A stretch of 64,000 bases of DNA from Ligula intestinalis (GCA_036362985.1 JAYGXS010000009.1:21207159-21271158), one strand, 5' to 3'; positions 1-10,019 are shown, counted from the stretch's first letter. The notes: generated by a model not told the origin, from the letters alone. Translations and numbers: made by a program.

Positions 1-610
1 TCGCCTATCGATCACCTTCATGCAGAGGCTTCCATCCTGGCGGTCGCCCCTCAAAAAGAAACATTCTTAGGCAAGCAGTTTTGGTGGACCTGTTGGACAC
101 CCTGTCATTCTAATCACCATCCTGAGCTCAGCCGCAACGTTCGGCAGTCTTTTCAAGCTCACCACAAGGAAGCTGTCGCCTCGTCCCTGTCGGATCTACC
201 CGTTGATGGCTCTACCACCAAAACAGGCTTCCAGCGTCTCCACCAGAGCCGTTGTCGTAAAGAAACAAGGTTACCGTCTCCCGGTCCTTTTGGGTGGATA
301 TCCACCTCCGATTGCGGCTTCAGAACAACAACTCTCAAGGGTCACTCGCTGTACCCTGGCGTAGCTACGCAAGGGTTACTTCATACTCCAGCGCCAGTAC
401 CAACACCGACTCGACCCGTCTACACCCGATAGCTGTTCCGACTGCGGCGTCTCGCCGCATGACTGTCAGCATCTGTTCACCTGCAGTTCCCGGCCAGGCA
501 CCCAACTCACCCCGTGGACCTTTGGCTCAAGCGGGCTAAGGTCGCGGCTTTTCTCCGTCTCCAAACTGCACCCAGTTTGGACCCCAGCGAGGACTCCTGG
601 TCCAAAATTG
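1..610 (+). mobile_element. 3' end of a LINE ORF2, cut by window start
   Basis: This is the C-terminal end of a non-LTR retrotransposon ORF2 running in from outside the window. Frame 1 from base 1 reads HLHAEASILAVAPQKETFLG, the post-RT motif of jockey/I-group elements. Further on, around 425-485, lies a CX2C...H...C knuckle (CSDCGVSPHDCQHLFTC), followed after a frameshift by a 'DLWLKRAKVAAFL' tail. A second copy of the 225-610 part lies inverted at 19695-20085, which confirms a dispersed family. It is a decayed fragment: the frame changes at least twice. The exact clade is not resolved. Confidence 0.75.
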
Positions 611-879
611 GGCTACCAAGCAACCAACTTCCTGTAGTCGGCCAAGATTGGCAGAACGTTTGGACAATAGACAAACCAGGCTGGTGGCATTAGACTAGAG
701 GTAAGTCCCAGAAAGGTAGAAATAGGAAGGCAGAACGACATAAACGACAACGAAAAGAGTGAGGTTGAAATCGCTAATTCTGGTTTGCTAGCCATAATCA
801 GTCAGCCACACCAAACCCCCGGCCACAAGATCAGTAGTTTAAGCTTTGGACTCCAAAGGGCTGAGAGGATGCACCAGCT
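611..879. other. LINE 3' flank, nothing recognised
   Basis: This stretch probably holds the 3' untranslated part of the preceding LINE. I see no coding or structural signal. Confidence 0.4.
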
Positions 880-972
880 GGGGTCGGGTATGATTGACTG
901 ATGACGGCTTATAAGTCAGAAACGGTAATTCCAGTCTTCCTTGTCGTTTTTGGCTATGCCTTTATGCTTCTC
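880..972 (+). repeat. SINE family 1, tail only
   Basis: It carries the family 1 core: 'gggt.gggtatga', then 'ctgatgacggctt.taag', 'cagaaa.gg', and 'cc.gtc.tccttgtc'. No clear tRNA-like head precedes it, so the copy seems 5'-truncated. Confidence 0.65.
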
Positions 973-1105
973 ATACACTAGCTGTTCAGCAGCAGCAGAT
1001 GGCGGGGCTTGAAAATGTCCGATTTGTGAATGTCCCCCTAGGAAAGAAGGGAAAATATCCTCCAAATGCAAAATCAAATCTCAGCAGAAGAGAAAACAAA
1101 CTAAC

Positions 1106-1294
1106 CTTGTTGTCTAGTACGGCAGCTGGCCAGCCCGAAGCAGGCTGACTGGCAGAGGATGAGGAAGCCACAGCGGTGGTTGGATGCGGCGCGTTGGACT
1201 GAATCGGCGTGAAGAAGGTGCTGCGACCAGCAAGCACCTCCCCTGAGGGCAAAATGCTGCCCACGTTTTGGAAGGTGCAAGTAGCGTGGCAGAT
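1106..1294 (-). CDS. candidate coding exon, unknown gene
   Basis: A 189 bp (63 codon) open block is framed by a pyrimidine-rich acceptor (...gactgcctcag) and a consensus donor (aag|gttagt). Its length is a multiple of three, so it would be phase 0-0. The translation is Ser/Pro/Ala-rich and does not match a repeat family here. I do not recognise the protein. It lies on the same strand as the JIP3/4 exons and could be a distant downstream exon of that gene or part of another gene. Splice-site fit and lack of repeat similarity are the only support. Confidence 0.35.
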
Positions 1295-1607
1295 CTGAGG
1301 CAGTCAGCGGAAAAAAGGGCATAAAAGACGCTCATAGCACGCAGAGGTTAGACAGGTAACCATGAAGTAAGATGCAGACAAAAAAACTATGCATACACAG
1401 AGATAGACGAATAAACCGACTAAATTAGAGGTGGGATGAAACGGACGGGAGGGTCCAAGGCCGGGAAAAAACGTAAGGAGGGGAGGAATCCTGCCGATCT
1501 GAATCTGGACGACCTGGTGATGGCGTTAACTGGCACAACCGTTTTAGCGGGTTGACGGGGAGATGAGACCATAAAGATCCCCTAACTGGAATACACACCA
1601 TAACCAA

Positions 1608-1712
1608 AACTACTGCTACTACTAATATTAAAACAACAAAAACAACAACATCTACTACTACTAATATTACAACAATAGCAACAACAACTACTACTACTTC
1701 TACTGCCAACAT
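1608..1712. repeat. trinucleotide-rich low-complexity tract
   Basis: Imperfect runs of act/aac triplets (actactactaat, aacaacaaaaacaac). The long valine-rich reading on the other strand is an artefact of this tract. Confidence 0.85.
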
Positions 1713-1814
1713 TACTACAACTCGCAGCTCATTCGACTTTCGAAATAACTGGAAGAATTCTCAAAACGCGAAGTGCTGACCATGCGGTAGAAGTGTGAAG
1801 ATACGACGCTAATT

Positions 1815-2460
1815 CTTTAGTTGCGGCCAAACATTCAAAGTTGATGAGACCACAATTTTCACGGGAGGTGACAGCTGTGTGAGTCACGAGTTACTTGAAT
1901 CATGGTTAACAGGCCCGCAGCTTTTAAACAAGTCCAATAACATCCCAATCCATATTCTGCACTGAGACTCAGTTTGGCCCAAGCAGTTTGCCGGTCGGTG
2001 AGAGCACCGGCGGACACATCATCCAATGCTAGTGCCCGTGCGCCGGATGGCCGAGCAATCATAATGCCAAAATCCAGCAGGGGTAATGAAATCTCAGCAT
2101 GTCAGGTCCCACAGGCCGGCGGCCATGGAGCAATTAGCGTATAAGACGGCAGTCATCGTCGATGAAGGGGAGCCGTTAATTGTCATAGTTTGGTAGCAAC
2201 ATAGCGACGGCGTCCTACAAATGCTGTAATTCCCTCTGTACGGACTACCCATTTCTACTACTGCCTTTTATTATGGAATCGTGACGATATACGAAATGGG
2301 TGTTTCTGCTACTGCTCTTTGACTATGGCTCTGATGACGAATCTGCGACGGTTCTCGAAACGTCAGACGAATAAAATTATTGTCCCAGCGATCGAGTCGT
2401 CTTCTTCCCGAAATGCGAAATGTCAGACTAATACAGTTTTTTGTCTCTGCAATGGCTTCC
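1815..2460 (+). mobile_element. Penelope-like element 3' end, degraded
   Basis: The plus strand reads the end of a Penelope-like (PLE) ORF: 'HELLESWLTGPQLLNKSNN' near 1880-1945. This matches the 'RELLESWFTGPQSINKCND' segment downstream of the GIY-YIG domain in the copy at 31075-30618. Stops interrupt it. The 3' untranslated region follows, with a hammerhead-like core at 2327-2368 and the terminal segment 'tcccagcgatcgagtcgtct'. A second degraded copy of the terminal segment follows at about 2400-2450. Confidence 0.75.
2327..2368 (+). ncRNA. hammerhead-ribozyme-like core in PLE terminus
   Basis: CTGATGA (2331-2337) and GAAAC GTC (2357-2364) surround a stem II (GAATC/GGTTC). The bases flanking the core (GGCT / AGAC) give an imperfect stem I. 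Stem III is essentially absent, as reported for hammerhead variants of Penelope elements that act as dimers. Activity is not shown. Confidence 0.55.
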
Positions 2461-2478
2461 ACTTGTTTTAATCATCAG

Positions 2479-3100
2479 TGCATTAAGGCTGCATAGGAAG
2501 TAACCAACAAACTAACTGGAGTCCTATGTAGGCTACTGCTTGGCTTAACCATTCTGTTTTTTGAATAAGTACAATCGAAGGCCAAAGCTTCGATACTGTT
2601 ACGGAGACGGGAGTAGCAAAAGACTTGCGGCCCAAGGCGAAACGAACATGCGGAAACAGGCCAAGTCAACTGTGTAATACAGCCAATTAGCGTGCGCTGT
2701 TACTCGGAACACGACGCGTGACGCCTTCTGTTTGCGCGTGCGGGTCTAATATTCGAGAAGGTTCTGTGAGGGTGCTCCAACGATGGAAGCGACCAATCAG
2801 CGAGTGGCAAACCGTAGACCAAAATGCTCCAGGGTGCTCATCGCACGCCATTGGCAGGAATGTTCGAGAACAACCAGAATTCCATAAATAGGCTACAGTT
2901 GACAGGCTAGGACAGCCGCCCTGTCTGCAGGCCTTGAATAAAGTCTTTGTTTTCAAAAACCAGCGACCGCTTCGACTTCTTCTCGGCGCATTAAGGCTGT
3001 ATATGAGGAAACAGCCAAACTAATTAAAGTTCTCTGCAGGCTACTGGTGGGCTTAATGGTTTTGTTTTCCAAATAATAACACTCGCACAACCGAATGCCA
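2479..3100. repeat. 110 bp direct repeats flanking an LTR-like segment
   Basis: The segment 2479-2590 (cattaaggctgcata... ggcttaa.. ttttgt) recurs at 2986-3100. Between them, about 2698-2989, is a stretch with a TATA-like 'cataaatagg' near 2884, 'aataaag' near 2937, and TG...CA-like ends. This suggests a solo LTR, but no convincing short target duplication was found. Confidence 0.4.
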
Positions 3101-3165
3101 CAACTGGTTACCAGAATTTGATAAAGCATACATTTTCAGTCATAGAGCTTACTGATGAAGCGGAT

Positions 3166-3325
3166 CCGACAAAGCAAAGGGAGAACGGAATGGCCATTTT
3201 TGGCTTATTAGCCGTCATCAACCAGTCAAAACCAATCTCGAGGGTTGGAATCCCCGAGATTTGAACCCGGGACCTTTGGTCATTGAGTTCAATGCTCTAC
3301 CTCTAGTCCACGGGCTCCTTGCTTT
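3166..3325 (-). repeat. SINE family 1, full head and core
   Basis: On the minus strand it starts with a tRNA-like head: A-box-like 'gtggactagaggtagagc' and B box 'gggttcaaatctc'. The core follows, ending '...ggccattccgttctccctttgctttgtcgg'-like (read in pieces). This is the best-preserved order of head then core for the family. Confidence 0.75.
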
Positions 3326-3602
3326 GCCTGTTGAGATCAGGAATATGATGAATATGTTTCGCCGATCTAGTAGAGAAACAACTAAGTTCCGCTTTGCCCA
3401 GGTCTGGAGGGTTTGCGTTGCGAGCTTCCAGATCTGAATTGTTCCTCTATTAGATTAGCAAAACACATGCACTCATAAAGTTTACCGTTGGATGAAATAT
3501 TAAAAACGATTTCGAGTTCAATTAAGTGCGCAGCCCCTGTGATGCAAGAGTTAGGTAGGTATACGGACCATTCGTTGGGGACACTATTTTAATCCTCACG
3601 TA
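3326..3602. other. no feature seen
   Basis: Non-repetitive sequence with no ORF or RNA signal that I can support. Confidence 0.4.
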
Positions 3603-3735
3603 ACTATAACAGGTAAGAGATGATCATTTTACCCAATTGGGAAAACACTTGGCGACCTTGGGGGCATTCAGACCTACACCAGGAAGGCGGCTAACGCTCT
3701 AGGCAAGTGAGCCATGAGGCCCCTCACTAGGAGCC
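3603..3735 (-). repeat. SINE family 2
   Basis: Minus strand: a tRNA-like head (catggctcacttgcctagag) and a tail 'gtcgccaagtgttttcccaa' then 'ttgggtaaaatgatc'. The same tail occurs in the next two entries. It is distinct from family 1. Confidence 0.6.
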
Positions 3736-3854
3736 GTGCGTTTAAACACACATGGGTCAATTTACCCGCCCAGCCTACTGTAACGTAGGATATCCTAAGC
3801 AATCAATATAGAATCCACCATATGACTACGAGACACACTTAGTTACTAGTGTGG

Positions 3855-3918
3855 GGATGGATAGATTTGACCTAGTTGGAAAAAACTAGGCGACCTCGAT
3901 GGGACTCGAATCCCGGTG
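3855..3918 (-). repeat. SINE family 2, truncated inverted copy
   Basis: Minus strand carries B box 'gattcgagtcccatc' and the tail 'gaggtcgcctagttttttcc'. It abuts a plus-strand copy of the same family head to head. Confidence 0.55.
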
Positions 3919-4041
3919 AGGACTCGATAGCTCAGGTGGCTAGGGCGTTCGCTGGGCTAAAGCCTTCTCTTTGCTGGTGTGGGTTCGATTCCCCCCTCCC
4001 CACGAAGTCACCGAGTTTCTCACGAATGGATCAAATGAATT
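3919..4041 (+). repeat. SINE family 2, tRNA-like head and tail
   Basis: A-box-like 'tagctcaggtggctagggcg' and B box 'gtgggttcgattcccc', then the family tail in diverged form (gtcaccgagtttctcacgaa, tggatcaaatga). The head folds as a tRNA D arm and TpsiC arm but lacks a proper acceptor stem, so it is not a tRNA gene. Confidence 0.65.
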
Positions 4042-4430
4042 ATTCAAATCTGCCGTAATCCTCTACTAGTAAGGCAGGAGCGTATTGACGTACATGCATG
4101 CGATTGGATAGCGCTTCCGGTATGGGTCGACGATAGAGCGGTGCGGGTAGAGGAGGAGGGGGAGCCGATGCGGCGGCGGAACGGAGGTGACCACCACCCC
4201 CACTAACGCTCCCTCCCACTAGATCATCCATACTGCGCATCACAACAGGCTGAGGTGGACAGGGTCGACAGGCCACGGGAGCCGCAATCCAGCCCTTGTT
4301 AGTAGCAGCAGTGCCTGTGGTCAAATTTTGAAGGGTTCCTTTGGTCCCAAGGCTGGGCAGCTGCTCCTGGGTTGAGGTACGACCTGACCTGGTGCCTTGG
4401 TTGCTGCCACGTCGATCTGCCAGTGTAGGA
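4042..4430 (-). CDS. candidate coding exon, Pro/Gly/Ser-rich
   Basis: A 389 bp open block begins after a strong acceptor (pyrimidine tract then cacattttag at 4440-4431) and runs open to a stop at about 4042. The translation is low-complexity and probably disordered (RSMDDLVGGSVSGGGGHLRS, then a PPPPLPAPLYRRP stretch), with third-codon bias that looks coding. I recognise no domain. It may be a terminal exon or it may be spliced earlier. It lies on the same strand as the JIP3/4 exons. The stop-proximal end abuts a SINE. Confidence 0.35.
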
Positions 4431-4540
4431 CTAAAATGTGCGTGGGGGGAGGGGATGGGGCAGAGAAAATAAGAATAAACAAGACACACACATAGTAGTT
4501 AATAAGCACAAAGATTCGGATTCTAGATATCATGTCGTCT

Positions 4541-4760
4541 TTATCAGCTCCGGAAGAGGAAGATGATCAAGTGAAGACAAGTACTGGGACCAAGTTGTAT
4601 TTAGGCTGACGGGCGGGCGAAAGAGGATACGCAGGATCGACAGTAGGAACCCGCGAGGGAAGGTGCAACGATCCGAAGTTACATGACTGCCGTGGCACGC
4701 TTTCTTACGGAACCATCGCAAAAGCAATTGATCGACGCGCCTCCATCAGGCATTGTTATA
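4541..4760 (-). mobile_element. PLE terminal segment, minus strand
   Basis: On the minus strand 'gtcagcctaaatacaacttg' then 'gtcccagtacttg' and 'cttcctcttccggagc' match the plus-strand PLE terminus at 4848-4915. The two form an inverted pair of PLE ends about 100 bp apart. No intact ribozyme core is seen in this copy. Confidence 0.5.
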
Positions 4761-4774
4761 AAACGGGGCTTGCG

Positions 4775-4935
4775 GTGAGGGGCATTCATTTGAGGCCAGG
4801 GTACGAGTAAGCAGCACGCTCTGACGATGGAAACGAAAATTTTTTTTTAGAAACGTCAACCTAAATACAACCTGCTCCGAGTACTTGCCTCTGTTCTTCC
4901 TCTTCCGGGGACGATGAAGGGGAAACACATAGAAG
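4775..4935 (+). mobile_element. PLE terminal segment with hammerhead-like core
   Basis: It shares 'gtaagcagcacgctctga.gatg' and the terminal 'cttcttcctcttccgggga' with the PLE end at 16000-16135. The core reads CTGACGA (4821-4827, a change only at the variable position 7 of CUGANGA) and GAAAC GTC (4850-4857), with an A/T-rich stem II. Stem I is weak, so activity is doubtful. Confidence 0.5.
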
Positions 4936-5604
4936 TGCATGGTTTACTGATTTTGACGGGCTGATGAGGCAAATAACAGTGGCCGTGGGCGATGCTCGTA
5001 GGGGAAACCGCCAGAATTGACAGTTAGCGAGTGTAAAGGAATATTTAATGGTGTTGAAAATGAGATCAAGGAATATTAAATGAAGCCACTCATAATTGTT
5101 TTAATGAGCTAAACATCATCAACCCCATCAAAAAAATTTCTCGATACTCAGGCAAGTGATGCCTATTGATGGAATTTAGACCTTATATTGGCGGAATTTA
5201 ACGAAAGAAAGGTAAAGTTGGGCTACTGAAAATGTAAGGTAGATTGTTACTATAAGTCAAGGACAAATAGGACCTCTAGAGACAGCCCTATTGCAGTACT
5301 TGAGGAGAACGTTTTCTTATTGATTTTCATGCCCTTATAAATGCAAGTATATGTTGTACAAAGCATGTATACAAATGTTATGTCTTGTACACGCTTGGTA
5401 GCAAATTAAATGCTACATCTCAAAGGAGTATCTTTTCTTCAAAAAAACTTTCCAAAATCCTGTAGCAGTTTCGACTCCATCGGCAGTTGCGCTTTATTGC
5501 AGGCTTTTAAAACCGCATGCAACACATACTCCGATTGAGTGTATCCAGCAAGTTATGTATTTGATATATGACTTCAATAACTTTACGGATAATAATAAGC
5601 TCAC
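4936..5604. other. A/T-rich, no feature seen
   Basis: No ORF, repeat or RNA signal that I can support. Confidence 0.4.
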
Positions 5605-5614
5605 TTAGTTAAGT

Positions 5615-5870
5615 ATATTTAGGGTAGTAGGCAATGCCTTTGAAGACCCTATTGAAAACAGTATGCATGAAATATCCAACATTAAATATGTCACTATAAA
5701 AGAGTAAGTGACATATATACATGTACAAATTCGGCCGCAGGTGTGTTAACGTGGCGTGAGATGGACTCTTGTGTGCATAATATCCCAACATAAAAATGTG
5801 CTACTGTAAAATAGTGAGTAGCATATACAAATGTAAAGTTTATCTATAGGCATTTCCGAGGCGTAAATTA
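5615..5870 (-). repeat. two diverged repeats in LINE 3' UTR
   Basis: Plus-strand units 5655-5735 and 5770-5845 share 'cataatatccaacat.aaa.atgt.ctac.gtaaa.agt.agtga.atat..a.atgta'. They are probably a tandem repeat in the LINE 3' end. A short related piece occurs at about 45860-45915. Confidence 0.5.
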
Positions 5871-6375
5871 TTCCTGCTTCCTTGTACATATGAACGGTAA
5901 CTGTTAAGTAAGTGTCCATCCAATTTCCGTTTGAATGCATCTGTGGAGTTCACCATTACGACCTCCTCAGGCAGTCTGTTCCAGGCACCGATGACTCGTT
6001 GTGAGAACGACTGCTTGTGGACATCTAGATGCGATAAGATTCACCGCAGTTTGCGGGAATTCCCACGGAGGTTGGTTGAAGTGACGAAGGCGAAAAAATC
6101 ATCAAACTTCAGGGCACACTCCCGATTCCTCACGAGGCGGTACGTCTGTATGAGGGCGACGCGGATTTGTCTATACTCAAGGGGGAAAACGTTAAGTGCT
6201 CCTAGTCTACAGTCGAAAGATGACGACTTTACGCCCTTCACCATTTTCTTTGCTCTTCGCTGAATCCATTCCAGCATCTGGTTATCTTTGTGCGTCCATG
6301 GTCGGCAGGCCTGAACGCCATATTCCAGATGTGAACGAATAAATTTTCCGTATATTTTGCCGAATAGTTCTTTAT

Positions 6376-7368
6376 CTATGTCGACAAAAATTCGCTTAAT
6401 GGCAAACAAGCACTGTTCGCCCTCTTGTTTGCCCTAGCACACTGTAAAGACGGCTTCAGGTATGGCACAATAGCCATACCCAGATCTTTTTGTTCATTGA
6501 AGTTCGAAAGGCAACTTCCATCGAGTACGTAGTTGTGTGAGTCATCCGTCGCGCTCACTTTCTTTGTCTTGAGCCGCAATGTAACACACTTCTCAAAGTT
6601 AAACCGCATTAACCATTTTTTGGACCATTCACCTAGGCGGTCAAGTCCTTCTTGCAGAGTTTGTTCAGCATAAGCGTTTCTGATGGGTTGCCATACCTTA
6701 ATATCATCTGCAAACAAGACTCCATTGCTGACCAGTCCATGCCTACAGTCGTTGACGTAGATTAGGAACAATAGGGGCCCAAGAACGAAGCCCTGAGGCA
6801 CTCCACTCGCAACTGGCACTGAAGAGGATTTTGGGTTTCCGACGCACACGGACTGCGATCGGCCTATGAGAAAATCTCCTACACAATTTAGTAAATTGCC
6901 CCTCATTCCGGATTCGCCAACCTTGCAGAGTAGCTGTTGGTGAGGGACACTATCGAAGGCTTCTTTAAAGTCTATGTAAACACCATCTACGGGGGTATTT
7001 TCGTCTAATGACTTGGACCACTGCTCCGTAGAATCAAAGAAGTCTTTTTCTTCGAGGAACTTCAGAGTGGCCTTTTTGATGATCCTTTCCATAACTTTAC
7101 GACAGATGCAAGTTAGGCTCACTGGTCGAAAGTTGTTCGCGCTGGTTCTGGATCCACCCTTGTGAATAGGATATATGTTCGCAACTTTCCAATCCGATGA
7201 AAGGAGGCCTCGATCAAAGGACAACTGAAAAATGTGCGTAAGTGGTCTAGAAAGTTCCGAAGCCAGCTCTTGCAGTACCTTTGCTGGTATTTTGTCTGGA
7301 CTCGGAGACATAGCTTCATTAAGAAGTGCTATCCTTACATCTTCTTCTGTGAAACGGAGGTCCTCCAT
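6376..7368 (-). pseudogene. LINE reverse transcriptase
   Basis: This part of ORF2 holds the RT palm and thumb that copy the element's RNA at a nicked target. Visible motifs are PRxLTHIFQLSF..DWKVANIYPIHKGG, RPVSLTCICRKVMERI, a shortened region before STEQW, YIDFKEAFDSVPH, SGVPQG, and the catalytic FADDIKVW. Compared with the related copy at 52904-52506, about 20 residues (the QHGFRKNHSCLSSLLL block) are missing in frame. A frameshift near 6400 leads into the C-terminal part read from 6409 to 5915. The active-site aspartates are intact, but the deletion and frameshift make it non-functional. Confidence 0.85.
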
Positions 7369-7730
7369 GATTCTGCCTTTACTCTCTGTATGGAAGTCTG
7401 TCGGATTAAAATGCAGTTCCTCAGTGAAAACAGATGCGAAAAACTTGCTAAGGTGTTTTGCCTTTTCGAGATTGTCTATATAATTTCCTCATTATTTTCA
7501 CCTGTGCAACTGTGTCTTTGTTTTTTAGCCTGCAGTTGATGTAACTGTAGAGCACCTTTGGCTTAGTTACGGTCCGCTCTATAATTAGCGCTTCATAGTC
7601 TTTCCGCGCTTTTCGAATGTTCAATCTAACTTCGTTTCGCTTTTGGCGGAAGTCTTCGTAGTGTGAAAGTTGGCGTGTTGATGCGTACCTTCTCCAGAGT
7701 TTGTTCTTCGATTTATTTGACTCTCCAGAT

Positions 7731-8274
7731 CTCGCGTATATTTATATAATAAGAAACTTTTTTTAAACCCGAAAGACAACCCTTCTCTAAGTGTAAAATG
7801 ATCAGACGACATTTTCTTCCCCAGTAATATAAGTATGTTTTTGCGCATATTTTCTAGAATATATGCTTGAACCTATAACGGCATCAAACATTTACACTTC
7901 TGAAGTAATGTCCTCTGCAGAAAAGTGGTCGGCAGCAGGTTCCTTCAAAAACCGGCATCCTGGCTTGTCTGAAGTACCGCAAGATTATCCTACACGATGA
8001 TTAACATTAAGGCTTTACACATGCAGGAACTTCGGTCAACATTTATTGAGGTAAACCATTTACGTGGGTGATAAAACAGCATGTGAGCAACGGTAGCTCC
8101 GTTAAAACGGGAGGGGGGATGAGGTCCGCAGCAAATCAGCGGAGTTTACCACGTACGTTGCTCAGGTTCCACTGGAAGCCTTCATCGCAGGGCAGCAAAA
8201 ACAACGTGTCAACTAAGCCGCATATATTGATGTAGGAGCGCACTATGCTAACATGCCAAGTGCTATCAAAAAAT
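7731..8274. other. no feature seen
   Basis: Flank of the LINE, with no recognisable gene or repeat. Confidence 0.35.
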
Positions 8275-8890
8275 GCTCAGACACGTGTTTTGCCGTTCTT
8301 CTGCCGCTGCTTGACAAAAATTCGAGAGGGGTCAGCTCATCAGTGCCCCCCCCACCGAGGTCTCCTGTTTGCATTCTGGCTAAAACACGTGCCTGGGCCT
8401 TTTAGCTAGTGACTCGGCTGTTAGTAAGGTAAATTACAACCTCAATAAAAGTCTGTCCGTTGGCAGCATGTGTATGTTACGCAGTGGTTGACCGGTTGTA
8501 GTACAAACATATACACTGACAATTTTGGTATACGCCTACAAACCTTAAATATATACTGATGTTTACCACGAACAAAAATCAATGTCTAAGGAAATTAAAA
8601 AGCTGAACTTTCAAAACCGGTATGCCAACCAGAAAGCAAACAGGGAAAGCTGGGGGACCAAGCGATGAGCCGAACCCATCGCAGCTGTGTCAAGCAGCGG
8701 CAGAATACCTGCGAAACACGTGTCTGGGCCTTTTGGCTACAACCTGCACTGCTCGTATGGTAGGTTACAACCTTAGTATATACTACTACAGTCTATCTAA
8801 GGGCATCAGACGTATAGTACGCAGTAATTGACGGTTTTCAGTCCAAATATATACATAATATCGTTCTATGACTATACACCTTCAATATAC
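8275..8890. repeat. diverged direct duplication
   Basis: Segments 8275-8590 and 8625-8890 share 'acacgtg.ctgggcctttt', 'ggt.a.ttacaacct', 'acgcagt..ttgac.g', and 'ata.actgatgt'. The open frame at 8622-8831 falls in the second unit and is not recognised. Confidence 0.5.
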
Positions 8891-8896
8891 TGATGT

Positions 8897-9075
8897 AGAC
8901 GGGGCATTACCGACAAAGACAACGGTGACCAGGACGGTTATTTCTGGCTTATAAGACGTCATTGGCTAGACACAGAAACTCAAGTGTTGCCCCAGAAATT
9001 GGTTCCTCACTCGAGTGTCGAAACAGCGACCACGTTAGTTAGAAGTCCAACGCTCAAACAATTGCGCTACGGGCT
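8897..9075 (-). repeat. SINE family 1
   Basis: Inverted family 1 copy: core 'accgacaaagacaacggtga', 'tctggcttataag', then a head remnant with a B-box-like 'ctcgagtgtcgaaac' and an A-box-like 'caattgcgctac' (as read on plus). Confidence 0.65.
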
Positions 9076-9202
9076 TGCTGCCTTGTCGGTTTTTGATCGG
9101 GAATGTACAGCACCTGACAACTAAAGGGACTCACCTGTCCCGCTCTGTCTTGGGCCTCGCCAGAAACTCCGACAGCCGTAACAGCTGGTGGTATAGGCAG
9201 AT

Positions 9203-9325
9203 AATATTGCCGGTAAGGACAAGAGAGACCGGAATGCCCATTTCCGGCTTATTAGCTGACTTCAGCCAGTCATACCCCGACCTGAGGGGTGCCCCATTCG
9301 AGCCTCGAACTGAGGCTAGACGACG
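9203..9325 (-). repeat. SINE family 1, head-to-head with next copy
   Basis: Core 'gagaccggaatgcccatttc', 'cggcttattagctga', and B box region 'attcgagcctcgaactgagg'. It abuts the plus-strand copy that starts at 9326. Confidence 0.65.
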
Positions 9326-9600
9326 AGCTCGTGGCTCAATGGTTAGGGCGTTTGACTCTGAACAAAAAGGTCGTGAGTTCGAGGCTCGAGTGGGACAGCA
9401 CTTGGGTCCGGGTATGACGGGCTGACAAAGGCTAATAAGCCAGAAATCGGCATTCAATTTTCCCTTGTCTTAGTCGGCAATGTCCTTCTGCCCATATCAT
9501 TAGTCACCTTGCGGCGAAGGTTCAAGTGTGAGTTCCAAAGGCACTAGCGCGGAACGAGTGTGTCCTGTAACTGATCGGTTTACGCTTATCTGCTAATATA
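9326..9600 (+). repeat. SINE family 1, longest copy
   Basis: tRNA-like head 9326-9400: A box 'gtggctcaatggttagggcg', anticodon-loop-like 'gactctgaac', and B box 'gagttcgaggctcg'. The 'actctgaa' recalls tRNA-Gln(CUG); that origin is inferred. The shared core follows (gggtatgacgggctga ... aataagccagaaat) and then a longer 3' part (cttgcggcgaaggttcaagtg). This 3' part recurs at 15180-15310 and, inverted, at 18965-19165 and 19490-19690. Total length is about 275 bp. Confidence 0.75.
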
Positions 9601-10000
9601 CTGATGTATACCGCTTACAGAAATCAATTTCTACGGAAATATAAAAGCTAACCTTCGCATCTCATCGTTACCTGTCAGTGAAAAGGCGCTAGCTCGCAGG
9701 AGAGCCCTGTGCGAGGCGGGAAACACAGACACACACACACACAACGTAGCAAAAAATTGTGGAACGCCTGTGAAGGCGACGGCACCAAATAATTGCGTTA
9801 GGCAACACACAAACACACGCACACACGGGTGCATCAGCGTGGGTGCGTACGTGCGCACCCAACAAATGCCACTGTGCGGTGGTGGTGGTTGACTCAGGCG
9901 GTATCGCCAAAACAGCCAGCGCGGAGAGTAGGGTACTAACTTGAGTAAAGTACGGTTCAAGGCTCTCAACAGACGGCACGAACAATGTGAGCGTTGCGGA
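9601..10000. other. CA-rich stretch, no gene
   Basis: A short CA microsatellite at about 9729-9743 and an aca/cac-rich stretch at 9805-9830. Nothing else is recognised. Confidence 0.45.
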
Positions 10001-10019
10001 GTCAACGACGAACGCTTTT

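Larger units (their letters stand above)
5605..7730 (-). mobile_element. CR1/jockey-group LINE, 5'-truncated
   Basis: A non-LTR retrotransposon lies on the minus strand. It keeps the linker between endonuclease and reverse transcriptase (about 7725-7500), the RT (7368-6376), the C-terminal 'connection' region (6409-5915, ending near an AWNRLPEEV motif) and a 3' untranslated region. The endonuclease and ORF1 are missing, the usual result of incomplete reverse transcription. It is related to the LINE at 55746-52016 but is not identical to it. Confidence 0.85.

Noticed and set aside
1425..1712. Valine-rich 95-residue open frame on the minus strand
   Set aside because: It is the translation of an act/aac trinucleotide tract.
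3919..4010. tRNA gene
   Set aside because: A and B boxes are present, but the acceptor stem does not pair and a SINE tail follows.
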